From NCBI RefSeq assembly GCF_002085925.2, contig NZ_CP053562.1, positions 3,423,501 to 3,487,500 of the forward strand: a stretch of 64,000 bases of DNA, given 5' to 3'. Below the pieces are notes generated by a model. It did no database searches and was not told the origin of the DNA. It worked only from the letters and a program-made list of their open reading frames with translations. Within the stretch, counting starts at the first letter, position 1, and each line of letters opens with the position of its first letter. Source of the DNA: Thioclava electrotropha. GTDB taxonomy: Bacteria; Pseudomonadota; Alphaproteobacteria; Rhodobacterales; Rhodobacteraceae. The position numbers and the translations under genes are program-made. Positions 35,221 through 44,518 of this stretch are shown in pieces.

Positions 35221-36122
35221 GAGGCTTTCGGCGCGCGCAACGCGCGGATCACGAAATACAGCCCCACCGCGATCATCGGCAGCGACAGCACCTGCCCCAT
35301 CGTCAGGCCCCAGCCATCGGTGAAGCGGATCACGTGGCCGTAGGGATTGCCGAGGGTCACGAATTGCGGATCACCCTGCCGGAACAGCTCGACAAAGGCG
35401 CGCGCGGCGCCGTAGCCCATCAGGAACACGCCGAGGCTCAGCCCCGGGCGTTTCAGCGAGCGGCCGAACCACACCATGCCCCACAGAATCAGCCCCAGCA
35501 GCAGCCCTTCCAGCCCCGCCTCGTAGAGCTGCGAGGGATGGCGCGCGCAGGTGCCATCCACCTGCCCCGCGATCCCGAGACAGGTCTGCGCCAGTTCACC
35601 GGGGAAGATCACGCCCCAAGGCACGTCTGTGGGCCGCCCCCAAAGCTCCGGCTTGATGAAATTGGCGATCCGCCCGAGGAACAGCCCGATCGGCGCGACC
35701 AGCGCCATCGCGTCGGCCAGTTGCAGCTTGGGCACGTCATGCCGTCGCGCGAACCACCACCCTGCGAGCAGCGTGCCCAGAAAGCCCCCGTGGAAGGACA
35801 TGCCGCCCTGCCAGACCTTCACGATATCGAGCGGATGAGCCAGATACCACGCGGGCTCATAGAACAGGATGAAACCAAGCCGCCCGCCCAGCACCACGCC
35901 GATGATCACCGCCGTCAGCAGGTCCTCGACCTTGCCCGGCTTCATCGGCGAGCGGTTCTGAGGCCAGAGCGTATCGCGCTTCATAAGCGCCACGATGATT
36001 TGCCAGCCCGCGATCAGCCCCGCGATATAGGCCAGCGCATACCAGCGTATCGGCAGGCCGAGACCGGGGATCGTGATGGCCACCGGATCGAAATCGGGGA
36101 AGGGAATGGCGAGAGGCAGCAA
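35217..36122 (-). CDS. lgt: Prolipoprotein diacylglyceryl transferase
   Basis: 301 residues, about seven membrane helices. TTG start at 36122 is supported by AGGAG six bases upstream. The signature segments are present: GLPIRWYALAYIAGL, MSFHGGFLGTLLAGWWF and the GRIANFIKPELWGRPTD loop. Lgt transfers diacylglycerol from phosphatidylglycerol to the lipobox cysteine of prolipoproteins, the first step in lipoprotein maturation. First gene of the lgt-midA-pgeF operon, divergent from ubiK. Confidence 0.95.
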   Translation of the reverse strand: MLPLAIPFPDFDPVAITIPGLGLPIRWYALAYIAGLIAGWQIIVALMKRDTLWPQNRSPMKPGKVEDLLTAVIIGVVLGGRLGFILFYEPAWYLAHPLDIVKVWQGGMSFHGGFLGTLLAGWWFARRHDVPKLQLADAMALVAPIGLFLGRIANFIKPELWGRPTDVPWGVIFPGELAQTCLGIAGQVDGTCARHPSQLYEAGLEGLLLGLILWGMVWFGRSLKRPGLSLGVFLMGYGAARAFVELFRQGDPQFVTLGNPYGHVIRFTDGWGLTMGQVLSLPMIAVGLYFVIRALRAPKAS

Positions 36123-36245
36123 GGCGGTCTCCTGTCAGAAATCGCCGCGAGAAAGCCCTGCGCGGGCCGGGAAGTCAACCTTGCCAGCGGGACCGCCGGG
36201 GCCCATATAGACAGGGAAGCAGAAATTGACCGCAAGGGGATGCCG

Positions 36246-36494
36246 ATGCAGCCGCCCAACAAGATGTTCGACGAAATGTCCAAGCTGATGACCAACGCGA
36301 TGGGTGTGGCCCAAGGCGCGAAGGACGAGGCCGAGACGGCGATGAAAAGCTGGATGGACCGCTGGCTGGCCGACCGGGACCTCGTGACCCGCGAGGAGTT
36401 CGATGCGGTCCGTGCGATGGCACAGAAAGCGCGCGAGGAGAACGAGGCTCTGAAAGCGCGCATCGAGGCGCTCGAAGGCAAGTCCGAGAGCTGA
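36246..36494 (+). CDS. ubiK: Ubiquinone biosynthesis accessory factor UbiK (BMFP family)
   Basis: 82 residues from ATG 36246. An alternative ATG six bases upstream is in frame, but AAGGGG sits directly against it and is better spaced for 36246. The protein is amphipathic helix plus C-terminal coiled coil (REENEALKARIEALEG), as in the BMFP/UbiK family. UbiK helps assemble the cytosolic Ubi complex for late ubiquinone steps and can bind membranes. It is divergent from lgt and ends at a strong terminator. Confidence 0.85.
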   Translation: MQPPNKMFDEMSKLMTNAMGVAQGAKDEAETAMKSWMDRWLADRDLVTREEFDAVRAMAQKAREENEALKARIEALEGKSES

Positions 36495-36518
36495 ATTCTT
36501 CGCGATGGAATTTGAGAG

Positions 36519-36547
36519 CGCCCGGTCGTCATAGCCGGGCGTTTTTT
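36519..36547 (+). terminator. Rho-independent terminator of ubiK
   Basis: CGCCCGG (36519-36525) pairs with CCGGGCG (36535-36541), followed by six T. It lies 25 bases after the ubiK stop. Confidence 0.9.
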
Positions 36548-36565
36548 CGTAAAGCCGCCCTTTTA

Positions 36566-36797
36566 GCACGGGGCGACAAGCCCCGGGCCGCGCCCGTCCG
36601 GCGCTCGGCAAAGCCTCGCGCGTTCGTCGGGTCGGCCTTCCACTGGAAGGCCGCCTTGTCCCGTCTCACCCCTCCCCCCGGGAGGGCGCATTGGCGATGT
36701 CAGCGCGGGCACGAATGTCGTTCGGGCTTGCGAGATAAAGCGCCAAGCCACCCACGCTACAAAGAGCCCACCCAAGGCTCGGGCGCGTCCCTCTGTC
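36566..36797. repeat. Dispersed intergenic repeat R2, copy 2
   Basis: It shares the ordered blocks of copy 1 (2287-2443), starting CACGGGGCGAC-AGCCCCGGG and including GGGAGGGCGCATTGGCGATG and AAGCGCCAAGCCACC. It differs by an extra roughly 70-base middle segment that itself contains the palindrome CTTCCACTGGAAG. It fills the convergent gap between ubiK and phoH. No coding function is apparent. Confidence 0.6.
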
Positions 36798-36824
36798 AGA
36801 CTTCCAGACACATCACCACAAACC

Positions 36825-36850
36825 AAAATGCCCGCGCCGAGGCGCGGGCA
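36825..36850 (-). terminator. Rho-independent terminator of phoH
   Basis: TGCCCGCGCC and GGCGCGGGCA pair perfectly over 10 bp with a 2-base centre. On the minus strand TTTT follows. It lies 30 bases downstream of the phoH stop. Confidence 0.75.
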
Positions 36851-36880
36851 GATTGAAACTCCGTCGAAAGCCTCGCGGCC

Positions 36881-37891
36881 TTACTCGCCTTCCGCCTTGT
36901 CATAGGCGTCGATGATCTTCGCGACCATCGGGTGACGCACCACGTCTTTCGCGGTGAAGTAGTTGAAGCTGATCCCCTCGACATGGCCGAGGATACGCTC
37001 TGCATCCTGCAGCCCCGAGGGCATCCCGCGCGGCAGGTCCACCTGAGAGCGGTCGCCGGTGATCACCATCCGCGAGCCCTGCCCCAGACGGGTCAGGAAC
37101 ATCTTCATCTGCATGGTCGAGGCGTTCTGCGCCTCGTCCAGCACCACGAAGGCGTTCGACAGCGTGCGACCGCGCATGAAGGCGAGCGGTGCGATCTCGA
37201 TCCGCTTCTCCTCCAGCAGCTTCGCAAGCTGCTTGGCCGGCAGGAAGTCGTTCAGCGCGTCATAGAGCGGCTGCATATAGGGATCGACCTTGTCCTTCAT
37301 GTCGCCGGGCAGGAAGCCAAGACGCTCGCCCGCCTCGACGGCCGGACGCGACAGGATGATCTTGTCGACATGACCGCCGATCAGCATGGTCACACCCACG
37401 GCCACGGCGAGATAGGTCTTGCCGGTGCCCGCAGGCCCGATCCCGAAGGCCAGCTCGTGTTCGAAGAGATGCTTCACATAGGCTTTCTGCGCTTCGGTGC
37501 GCGGCTCGACCTGCTTCTTGCGGGTGCGGATTTCGAACTTGCCCGCCTCGAACATCTCGAGTTGCTCGTCGACCGTGGTCCCGGTGCCGCCCAGATCGGC
37601 CATGCGCAGCGCCGCATCGACCTCTTCGGCGTCGATCGGCTTGTTCTGTTCAAGGCGTTGATACAGCTGATGCAGCACGGCGGCGGCTTGCGATTGCGCC
37701 TCGGGTTCGCCCACCACGGCCAGTTGGTTGCCGCGCCGAAGGATGTGAACCTGCAGCTTGTGCTCTATCTGGGCCAGATTGCGGTCGAATTCACCGCAAA
37801 GATCGATCAGCAGCCGGTTGTTGGGGAACTCAAGAAGCGTCTCGTGAGCATCCTGAGAGCGAGGCGGGGGTGTGATCGCGCTGAAGCCCAA
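36881..37891 (-). CDS. phoH: PhoH family ATPase
   Basis: 336 residues with TTG start at 37891, supported by AAGGAG nine bases upstream. An N-terminal KH-like segment (about residues 30-110) precedes the P-loop domain. Walker A is GPAGTGKTYLA, and Walker B-type residues are in NAFVVLDEAQNAS. QVDLPRGMPSGLQDA is the conserved PhoH C-terminal motif. Relatives take part in RNA processing with the endoribonuclease YbeY. In many alphaproteobacteria ybeY follows directly, but here the gene ends at a terminator and a dispersed repeat. Confidence 0.92.
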   Translation of the reverse strand: MGFSAITPPPRSQDAHETLLEFPNNRLLIDLCGEFDRNLAQIEHKLQVHILRRGNQLAVVGEPEAQSQAAAVLHQLYQRLEQNKPIDAEEVDAALRMADLGGTGTTVDEQLEMFEAGKFEIRTRKKQVEPRTEAQKAYVKHLFEHELAFGIGPAGTGKTYLAVAVGVTMLIGGHVDKIILSRPAVEAGERLGFLPGDMKDKVDPYMQPLYDALNDFLPAKQLAKLLEEKRIEIAPLAFMRGRTLSNAFVVLDEAQNASTMQMKMFLTRLGQGSRMVITGDRSQVDLPRGMPSGLQDAERILGHVEGISFNYFTAKDVVRHPMVAKIIDAYDKAEGE

Positions 37892-38402
37892 ATACAGAGT
37901 CTCCTTAGCTGGTTTGGTAAAGATATGGTGCCTGCCTCGGGGGATTCACGCAAGCACTGGTTTCCCGCCCTCCTAGGCGCGGCAGCAAATTTCATCAAAC
38001 TGAAACCAAAAAACGCAGGCGCGGTTCCGCTTGGCGGCATTGCCTATTTATTAGGCAAAATCGGTTTCGCAAGGGGATGCGCGACGATACGCTGATTGAG
38101 GATGCCACCTCTTCGCCGCGCCGCGTCATGACTCCCGAATCGCTGGCTGTGAGAAAGAGCCTCCGGGGCTCAGATACAGGCTGCAAAAGCCAAAGACCCC
38201 ACAACCTTAGCGTGAACACTGTCGCAACAATCGGAACACCCGCTGTCTTTTTCGGCTATTGTTCTCACGAAACCGGCAAATATCGACAATCTCTCGCCAA
38301 TTTAGGTTTATTCAGGGCAAACTGCACCCTGACGGCGCTCGGGTCGGAGGGATCTTGAGCGCCGCATGTTATTCCGCTGCCCGATCAGGAGAGTCTCGAG
38401 AG
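37892..38402. other. Intergenic region between phoH and a small secreted-protein gene
   Basis: 510 bases between divergent starts with no convincing gene. Short frames here lack ribosome sites. The region is AT-richer than the genes around it, especially 38190-38310, fitting two promoters facing apart. No clear operator or riboswitch was recognised. Confidence 0.4.
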
Positions 38403-38771
38403 ATGAAGACCATTGCAATCACCGCCGCCGCGTTGCTCACCGGTATGGCGTTCGCTGGCGCCGCACAGGCCGGTACGAGCTGCTACACCGGCCCGGTCGG
38501 GCGCGATCACGTTAACAACCAGACCGTCTGCGGACCGACCCGCAAGCAACAGATTCATATCGACTGCTTCCGCGGCCCGTGGCGCGAGACGATCTGGGAT
38601 CACCCGCAGGGCAGCTTCGTCGATGATCTGGTGGCTTTCGGCTACGATTACGGCGATGCGAACGGCCTCGCGACCCAGATCTGCAAGAACGAGAGCCTCG
38701 TGGGCAACCCGGAAGGTCTGCGTAGAGAGCTTCTGAAAGCGATCGCAAACGACCCGCCCGGCCCGAACTGA
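38403..38771 (+). CDS. Small secreted hypothetical protein
   Basis: 122 residues from ATG 38403. The first 23 form a typical signal peptide (KTIAITAAALLTGMAFAGA, then AQA-G). The mature protein has four cysteines (SCYTG, TVCGP, DCFRG, QICKN), probably two disulfides, and no recognised domain. It lies alone between phoH and miaB, interrupting the miaB-phoH neighbourhood common in the group, and ends at a strong terminator. Confidence 0.7.
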   Translation: MKTIAITAAALLTGMAFAGAAQAGTSCYTGPVGRDHVNNQTVCGPTRKQQIHIDCFRGPWRETIWDHPQGSFVDDLVAFGYDYGDANGLATQICKNESLVGNPEGLRRELLKAIANDPPGPN

Positions 38772-38791
38772 TCGGTCAGGATTACCTAATC

Positions 38792-38821
38792 AAAAAGGGC
38801 CGCGGATCACGCGGCCCTTTT
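38792..38821 (+). terminator. Terminator of the small secreted-protein gene
   Basis: AAAAGGGCCGCG and CGCGGCCCTTTT pair perfectly around GATCA. The T-run on the plus strand and the A-run on the left make it likely to act in both directions, including for miaB on the minus strand. Confidence 0.85.
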
Positions 38822-38848
38822 CATTTGAGGCCTCAACGCGGCGAGAGC

Positions 38849-40171
38849 TCAGATCAACTCGCCCGCCAGCGAATTCGGCGCCGTGCCGGTGATCCGCACC
38901 TTCGCCAGAACGCCGGGGCCAAGCCCCTCGCCCGAGACATGGACCGCCTGCAGGTAGTCGGATTTGCCGACCCATTGGCCGTCCAGCCGCCCGGGCTTCT
39001 CAAAAAGCACGTTCACTTCGCGCCCGATCATGCTCTCCTGACAGGCCCGCTGTTGCGAGGTCAGAAGCGCCTGAAGCTCTTGCAGCCGCGCATCGGCGAC
39101 CTCGGCCGGCACCGCGCCCTTCGCGCCAGCCGCGGGCGTGCCCGGGCGCGGCGAATATTTGAACGAATAGGCCATGCCGTAATTGACCTCGCGGATCAGC
39201 GCCATCGTGTCCTCGAAATCCTGATCGGTCTCGCCGGGGAAGCCCACGATGAAATCGCCCGAGATCACGATGTCGGGGCGCGCGGCGCGGATACGCTCGA
39301 TCAGGCGGATATAGCTCTCCGCCGTATGCTTGCGGTTCATCGCCTTGAGGATCTTGTCCGAGCCCGATTGCACCGGCAGATGCAGATACGGCATCAGCTT
39401 CGGCTCGTCGCCATGCGCCGCAATCAGATCGTCTTCCATGTCGTTCGGGTGCGAGGTGGTGTAGCGGATACGCTCCAGCCCGTCGATCTTGGCCAGCGAC
39501 CGGGCAAGCCGCGCGAGCGACCAGTCACCGCCCTCACCCTCGCCGTGATAGGCGTTGACGTTCTGACCCAGCAGCGTGATTTCGCGCACGCCTTTCTCGA
39601 CCAGCGCCTGCGCCTCGCGCAGGATCTTGTCGGCCGGGCGCGAAACCTCGGCCCCGCGCGTATACGGCACCACGCAGAAGGCGCAGAACTTGTCGCAGCC
39701 CTCCTGCACCGTCAGGAACGCGGTCGGGCGCGCCTGCACGGGCCGCGCGGGCAGATGGTCGAACTTGTCTTCCAGCGGGAACTCGGTCTCGACGGGGCGC
39801 GCGCCATTATCGGTCCGCGCGACCAGTTCGGGCAGCTTGTGATAGCTTTGCGAGCCGACGACGAGATCCACCAGATCCGAGCGGCGCAGAATCTCGTCAC
39901 CCTCGGCCTGCGCCACGCAGCCCGCGACACCGATCTTCAGGTCGGGCTTGGCCTCTTTGAACGGACGCAGACGCCCCAGATCGGAATAGACCTTCTCCGC
40001 CGCCTTCTCACGGATATGGCAGGTGTTGAGCAGCACCATATCGGCCGCGCCCACATCGTCGGTCAGCTCATAGCCCTTGGCGCCCATGGCCTCGGCCATG
40101 CGCTCGCTGTCATAGACGTTCATCTGACAGCCATAGGTTTTGATATGCAGCTTTTTCGGAGCGTCGCTCAT
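38849..40171 (-). CDS. miaB: tRNA-2-methylthio-N6-dimethylallyladenosine synthase
   Basis: 440 residues from ATG 40171 ([18 protein letters not shown]), preceded by GAGGA; the longer frame from 40240 has no support. MTTase N-domain cysteines begin in KTYGCQMN. The radical-SAM CxxxCxxC motif is in [19 protein letters not shown]-terminal TRAM domain covers about residues 375-440. MiaB adds a methylthio group at A37 of tRNAs reading U-starting codons, using two Fe-S clusters. Monocistronic here. Confidence 0.95.
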   Translation of the reverse strand: MSDAPKKLHIKTYGCQMNVYDSERMAEAMGAKGYELTDDVGAADMVLLNTCHIREKAAEKVYSDLGRLRPFKEAKPDLKIGVAGCVAQAEGDEILRRSDLVDLVVGSQSYHKLPELVARTDNGARPVETEFPLEDKFDHLPARPVQARPTAFLTVQEGCDKFCAFCVVPYTRGAEVSRPADKILREAQALVEKGVREITLLGQNVNAYHGEGEGGDWSLARLARSLAKIDGLERIRYTTSHPNDMEDDLIAAHGDEPKLMPYLHLPVQSGSDKILKAMNRKHTAESYIRLIERIRAARPDIVISGDFIVGFPGETDQDFEDTMALIREVNYGMAYSFKYSPRPGTPAAGAKGAVPAEVADARLQELQALLTSQQRACQESMIGREVNVLFEKPGRLDGQWVGKSDYLQAVHVSGEGLGPGVLAKVRITGTAPNSLAGELI

Positions 40172-40322
40172 GCCAATCCTCGCGCGTCTTTCCAGCGGGC
40201 CTGATACAGCCAAATCACCCTTTCCCGCAAGGTCGCGCATGGGGCGGGCCGTAAAGGCTTGATTTCATGCGAGCCTTCCCCGATCCTGCGCCCGAAGACC
40301 CCGCGAAAGGGCTGCATCGGGC

Positions 40323-41207
40323 ATGAAATATTCCTCGCTGATCGATTTTCTCACCCGCCAGAGCGCGGCGCTGTCCAAAGGCCCGGTCGGCGTGATCCTC
40401 GCGGAGGACGGGGTCGAGTTGGAAAGCACGATCCGCCACCATGTCGACCTCGGGTTTCCGGTGCTGCTGGTTCTGGGCCATGCCGCCATGGACCTGCCGG
40501 ACGATCTGGCCGCCGACAGCCCGACGAAAATCTACCGCATCGATTTCGAGCTGAACCGCCGCGACGCAGCCCCCCTCGCGATCAACCCGATCATCGCGGC
40601 AGTACCCGCGGGCACCTGGCTCTATTACTGCTTCAACGCGGAATACCTGTTCTTCCCCTTCTGCGAGAGCCGCTCGATCGGCGAGGTTCTGAGCTTTCAT
40701 ACCGAAGAACGCCGCGCCTCGATGCTGAGCTATGTGATCGACCTCTATACCGGCGATCTGGAGGCGCATCCGAACGGCGTCGATACCGAGAACGCGATGT
40801 TCGACAAGGCAGGCTATTACGCGCTGGCCCGGCTCGATCCCGAGAACCACGACCACCCGAAAGAGCGGCAGCTGGATTTCTTCGGCGGGCTGCGCTGGCG
40901 CTTCGAGGAGCATGTCCCCGCCCAGCGCCGCAAGATCGACCGGATCGCCCTGTTCCGCGCCAAGTCCGGCCTGAAGCTGCGTCCCGACCACACGTTCAAC
41001 GACGAGGAATACAACACCTATTCCTGCCCGTGGCACCATAACCTGACCTGTGCCACCGCCTCGTTCCGGGTCGCGAAAGCGCTGAAGTTCAATCCCGGGT
41101 CGACCTATGACGTGCATAGCTTCACCTGGGTCAATTCCGAACGCTTCAACTGGTCGAGCCAGCAGCTCATGGATCTGGGCCTGATCGAACCCGGCCAGTG
41201 GTTCTGA
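40323..41207 (+). CDS. Hypothetical protein, possibly glycosyltransferase-related
   Basis: 294 residues, no signal peptide. The N-terminal half contains ESTIRHHVDLGFPVLLVLGHAA, which loosely resembles the start of GT2/GT92-type glycosyltransferases that act on a nucleotide sugar. An NxExLFFPFCESR segment and a C-terminal NDEEYNTYSCPWHHNLTC region are distinctive, but no classical DxD is clear. I do not recognise the family with certainty. It is divergent from miaB and followed by hemP after about 180 bases. Confidence 0.55.
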   Translation: MKYSSLIDFLTRQSAALSKGPVGVILAEDGVELESTIRHHVDLGFPVLLVLGHAAMDLPDDLAADSPTKIYRIDFELNRRDAAPLAINPIIAAVPAGTWLYYCFNAEYLFFPFCESRSIGEVLSFHTEERRASMLSYVIDLYTGDLEAHPNGVDTENAMFDKAGYYALARLDPENHDHPKERQLDFFGGLRWRFEEHVPAQRRKIDRIALFRAKSGLKLRPDHTFNDEEYNTYSCPWHHNLTCATASFRVAKALKFNPGSTYDVHSFTWVNSERFNWSSQQLMDLGLIEPGQWF

Positions 41208-41383
41208 TCCGCCCCGCCAACTGATCCCCCTTCGGTTCCCGAACTATGTCTGCACAGATGCAGGGTCACCTGTGCAATTCCTTAGTAAAAGAATCGCCTT
41301 TACAATTCCGATCATTTCACTCAGGTTATTTCCATCAGCCAGTCGATCCCCGACGAGCCGCTTTCGCGAGATGGAGACCGGAG

Positions 41384-41551
41384 ATGAAACGCCCCTCTTC
41401 CCCCGGCCCCCGATACCGGGCCGACACGCATGTTGATATCGATCCGCCGCTGAGCCTGCGCGACATCGTCGAGGCGCTGTGCAGCGGTTTCCCCCCGGGC
41501 CAGAGCGCGCTCGAAGCGACGCTCGACCGGATCGAGGGAGGCCGCAGATGA
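41384..41551 (+). CDS. Small protein (55 aa) coupled to hemP
   Basis: A 55-residue ORF from ATG 41384 with GGAGA six bases upstream. The sequence has a predicted helix (SLRDIVEALCSGF) and nothing recognisable. Its last codons overlap the hemP start (ATGA), strongly suggesting it is translated. It may take part in the same iron/heme response, by position only. The upstream region 41230-41380 is AT-rich, as expected for a regulated promoter, but no iron box was assigned with confidence. Confidence 0.55.
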   Translation: MKRPSSPGPRYRADTHVDIDPPLSLRDIVEALCSGFPPGQSALEATLDRIEGGRR

Positions 41552-41697
41552 GCATCAATGAGAGCTTCGCCAACGCCCTGCCCGTCCATGACGCAGAGGT
41601 GCTGACCGGCAAGGGCAACCTCGCCCATATCGTGCTGGACGGTCAGGTCTATACGCTGCGCATCACGAAGGCGGGCAAGCTGATCCTGACCAAATGA
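41548..41697 (+). CDS. hemP: Hemin uptake protein HemP
   Basis: 49 residues, the normal HemP size, ending with the family signature GQVYTLRITKAGKLILTK. ATG 41548 overlaps the stop of the 55-aa ORF by four bases. In related bacteria HemP is a small protein needed for heme uptake gene expression and is itself induced by iron limitation. No heme receptor or transporter genes are nearby. A strong terminator follows. Confidence 0.88.
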   Translation: MSINESFANALPVHDAEVLTGKGNLAHIVLDGQVYTLRITKAGKLILTK

Positions 41698-41737
41698 GCG
41701 CAGCACTGCGCCACCCACAGATCCCGAACGTCTGAAG

Positions 41738-41767
41738 CCGCCCGATCGTCCCTCGGGCGGTTTTTTT
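41738..41767 (+). terminator. Rho-independent terminator of hemP
   Basis: CCGCCCGA and TCGGGCGG pair over 8 bp around a 7-base loop, followed by at least seven T. Confidence 0.9.
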
Positions 41768-41805
41768 CGTCTCGACGACGCGTATCGCTGTGATCTTGGG
41801 GAGGA

Positions 41806-41879
41806 TGGAGCGGGTGATGGGAATCGAACCCACGTCTTCAGCTTGGAAGGCTGCGGCTCTACCATTGAGCTACACCCGC
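41806..41879 (-). tRNA. tRNA-Gly (TCC)
   Basis: On the minus strand the gene begins GCGGGTGTAGCTCAATGG, with acceptor GCGGGTG/CACCCGC, anticodon loop CTTCCAA (anticodon TCC), T loop TTCGATT and encoded CCA. The cloverleaf is complete at 74 bases. Confidence 0.95.
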
Positions 41880-41915
41880 GCTCTGGCCTCTCCTTAGCGG
41901 TCCATGCCGCACCAT

Positions 41916-42584
41916 TCAAGCGGGATCAGCAAGCGGTTCGCGCAAACCCGGCCCCGAGGCGCGGTTCGAATTGACCTCCTGCCCCACGCGCCACGCCTGC
42001 AGGATGCCCTCGGGCCTCGGCTGCATCAGGGTCGCCGCGCCATGGCCTTCCTCGCCCAGCCATTTCGCCCAATCGGCTTGCTCGAGAACCAACGGCTCGC
42101 GGTGATGGATCGGGGCGAGGGTCGGCCCCGCCGGCAAGGTCACGATGGCGCAGGTGGTCAGCAACTCGCCACCCTTCTCCCAATCCTGCCACAGCCCGCC
42201 GAACACCATCGGCGCGCCGTCCTTGCGCGAGACATAGAAAGGCAGCTTCTCCTCTCCCTCGCGATGCCATTCGTAAAACCCGTCCGCCGGAATCAGGCAG
42301 CGCCGCGACCGGATCGCTTCTCGGAAGGCGGGCTTTTCCGCCACGGTCTCGGACCGCGCATTGATCAGCAAAGGCCCGTCCGTCGGCGTCTTGTACCAAT
42401 GCGGGATGAAGCCCCAGCGCATCGCCCGCAACTGCCGCTGCCCCTCGCCGGAGACACAGACCGGCAGGCTTTCGGTCGGGCAGATGTTGAGCCGCTCGCC
42501 ACCCGGCACGTCATTGCCCGGCACCGCCTTGAACAGACGCGCCATCGCATCGACGGGAAGGGTGTTGGCCATACGTCCGCACAT
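41916..42584 (-). CDS. SOS response-associated peptidase (HMCES/YedK family)
   Basis: 222 residues starting MCGRMANTL, where Cys2 becomes the N-terminal nucleophile. Conserved segments are [54 protein letters not shown] and [10 protein letters not shown]. The family forms a thiazolidine DNA-protein crosslink at abasic sites in single-stranded DNA, protecting replication forks. Monocistronic and divergent from the DUF952 gene. Confidence 0.93.
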   Translation of the reverse strand: MCGRMANTLPVDAMARLFKAVPGNDVPGGERLNICPTESLPVCVSGEGQRQLRAMRWGFIPHWYKTPTDGPLLINARSETVAEKPAFREAIRSRRCLIPADGFYEWHREGEEKLPFYVSRKDGAPMVFGGLWQDWEKGGELLTTCAIVTLPAGPTLAPIHHREPLVLEQADWAKWLGEEGHGAATLMQPRPEGILQAWRVGQEVNSNRASGPGLREPLADPA

Positions 42585-42663
42585 GGCACAAAGCTATGCC
42601 GCCACGCGTCCTACGCAAGCCCCACGCTTGACCGGACGGCGCGTTTTCGGGCAAGGGAAAGCC

Positions 42664-43002
42664 ATGTTGATTTACAAAATCCTCCGCCGCCCCGAATGGG
42701 ATGCATTTCGCGAAGCCGGGCACACGCTCGGCGCGCCGGTCGACCTCGCGGACGGCTATATCCATTTCTCAACCGCCGATCAGGTCGTCGAAACGGCTGC
42801 GAAACATTTCGCGGGCGAATCCGATCTGGTGCTGGTCGCATTCGACTCCACCGCGATGGGCGCAGATCTGAAATGGGAGCCCTCGCGCCGCGATCAGCTC
42901 TTCCCGCATCTCTACCGCCCGCTGAATCTCAGCGAAGTCGTCTGGGACCACGCCCTGCCCCTGGGGGCTGCGGGCCATATCTTCCCGAAGGAAATGTCGT
43001 GA
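42664..43002 (+). CDS. DUF952 domain protein
   Basis: 112 residues with the DUF952 pattern [33 protein letters not shown] and [14 protein letters not shown]. It resembles ADP-ribosyl-binding/toxin-like folds in published structure comparisons, but no activity is established. Its stop overlaps the GTG start of pyrD (GTGA), so expression is coupled, as in many Rhodobacterales. Confidence 0.88.
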   Translation: MLIYKILRRPEWDAFREAGHTLGAPVDLADGYIHFSTADQVVETAAKHFAGESDLVLVAFDSTAMGADLKWEPSRRDQLFPHLYRPLNLSEVVWDHALPLGAAGHIFPKEMS

Positions 43003-44060
43003 CCACCCTGATCGAGCGCGTGGGCCTTGCGGCCTTCCAGAAGATCGACCCGGAAAAGGCCCATGGCCTCTCGCTGCGCGCGCTGCGGATGGGGCTCGCG
43101 CCCCTGCCCGGCCCGATCACCTCGCCCCGGCTGAAGACCGATCTGGCGGGGATGTCACTTCTGAACCCGGTGGGCCTCGCGGCGGGCTTCGACAAGAATG
43201 CCGAAGCCGTGCCGCAGCTGATGCGCGCGGGTTTCGGCTTCATCGAAGTGGGCGCCGCGACGCCCCGCCCGCAGGAAGGCAACCTGCCGCCCCGCCTCTG
43301 GCGCCTGCCCGCCGACCGCGCCGCGATCAATCGCTTCGGCTTCAACAATCAGGGCATGGGACCGATCACCGAGCGGCTGGCAAAGCGCCCGGAAGGTATT
43401 CCGGTGGGCCTCAATCTGGGCGCCAACAAAGACGCCGCCGACCGCGCGAAAGATTTCGCGACCGTGCTGGCCCATGCCGGTCCGCATCTGGATTTCGCGA
43501 CGGTCAACGTCTCCTCGCCCAATACCGAGAAGCTGCGCGATCTGCAGGGCAAAGCCGCGCTGTCGGCGCTGCTGGCTGGCGTGATCGAGACTCGTGACAC
43601 CCTCGCGCGGCGCATTCCGGTCTTCCTGAAAATCGCCCCCGATCTGAGCGCCGAGGAACTGGCCGAAATCGCCGAGGTCGCGCTGGAAAGCGGTATCGAC
43701 GGGATCATCGCAACCAATACGACGCTCTCGCGCGAAGGTCTGACCTCGCCCAACCCCTCCGATCAGGGCGGCCTTTCCGGCGCGCCTTTGTTCGAGAAAT
43801 CGACCCGCGTTCTGGCGCAGCTGTCGCAGCATACCGCGGGCGCGCTGCCGCTGATCGGCGTGGGCGGCGTGGGCTCTGCCGAGCAGGCCTACGAGAAAAT
43901 CCGCGCGGGTGCCTCCGCCGTACAACTCTACACCGCGATGGTCTTCGCGGGCCTCTCGCTCGCCGCCGATATCGCGCGCGGCCTCGACGCGCTTCTGGAA
44001 CGCGACGGCTTCGCCAGCGTTTCCGAGGCAATCGGCACCGGGAGGGACAAATGGCTGTAA
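42999..44060 (+). CDS. pyrD: Dihydroorotate dehydrogenase (quinone), class 2
   Basis: 353 residues with GTG start at 42999 overlapping the DUF952 stop. FMN-dependent class 2 features are an N-terminal membrane-associating helix pair, [39 protein letters not shown] with the catalytic serine, and [12 protein letters not shown] near the C-terminus. It oxidises dihydroorotate to orotate in pyrimidine synthesis using quinone. It overlaps the following arsC-like gene by 10 bases. Confidence 0.95.
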   Translation: MTTLIERVGLAAFQKIDPEKAHGLSLRALRMGLAPLPGPITSPRLKTDLAGMSLLNPVGLAAGFDKNAEAVPQLMRAGFGFIEVGAATPRPQEGNLPPRLWRLPADRAAINRFGFNNQGMGPITERLAKRPEGIPVGLNLGANKDAADRAKDFATVLAHAGPHLDFATVNVSSPNTEKLRDLQGKAALSALLAGVIETRDTLARRIPVFLKIAPDLSAEELAEIAEVALESGIDGIIATNTTLSREGLTSPNPSDQGGLSGAPLFEKSTRVLAQLSQHTAGALPLIGVGGVGSAEQAYEKIRAGASAVQLYTAMVFAGLSLAADIARGLDALLERDGFASVSEAIGTGRDKWL

Positions 44061-44380
44061 CGATCTGGCACAATCCGCGCTGCTCGAAATCGCGCGAGAC
44101 CTTGAGGCTGCTCGAAACCCGCGGGATCGCCCCTGAGGTGCGCGACTACCAGAAAGCGCCGCCGACCATGGCCGAGCTGCAGGACGCGCTGATGAAACTC
44201 GGCCAGCCCGCCGCCGCGATGATCCGCTGGAAGGACACCGACCTTACGAAAGACGCCGATGAGAATGAAATCCTCTCGGCGCTTACCGCCAATCCGAAGC
44301 TGATCGAACGTCCGCTCGTACTGACCGAGACCGCAGCCCGCATCGGTCGCCCACCCGAGACGGTTCTCGAAATCCTTTAA
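44051..44380 (+). CDS. arsC: Arsenate reductase (glutaredoxin type), ArsC family
   Basis: 109 residues, thioredoxin-like fold, with the catalytic Cys11 in [12 protein letters not shown] and the later ArsC arginine region [20 protein letters not shown]. The family reduces arsenate using glutaredoxin; chromosomal copies next to pyrD may have another thiol-reductase role. It is translationally coupled to pyrD. Just after its stop begins the repeat that hosts the mobile element. Confidence 0.88.
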   Translation: MAVTIWHNPRCSKSRETLRLLETRGIAPEVRDYQKAPPTMAELQDALMKLGQPAAAMIRWKDTDLTKDADENEILSALTANPKLIERPLVLTETAARIGRPPETVLEIL

Positions 44381-44383
44381 GGT

Positions 44384-44518
44384 TGAGGGGCGCTGCCCCT
44401 CTTCAGCTCCGCCGAATTCACCCCGGGATATTTCAATCAAGGAGAAGCAAAACAGCTTCTTCGCCTTGGCCAAAATATCCCGGGGGAATCTCCGGAGGAG
44501 ATGGGGGCAGAGCCCCCT
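44384..44518. repeat. Dispersed intergenic palindromic repeat R1, copy 3 (left part; split by the mobile element)
   Basis: Starts GAGGGGCGCTGCCCCTC, then the separated inverted pair CACCCCGGGATATTT / AAATATCCCGGGGGAAT and GGGGGCAGAGCCCCCT. The match to the family stops abruptly at 44518. It resumes at 60901-60955 with GCCCCCTCTTCCTTAAGTCT and GTCGCCCTACGGCGA, the continuation seen in reverse orientation at 4322-4386. The host repeat is therefore interrupted by the 16.4-kb element. Confidence 0.75.
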
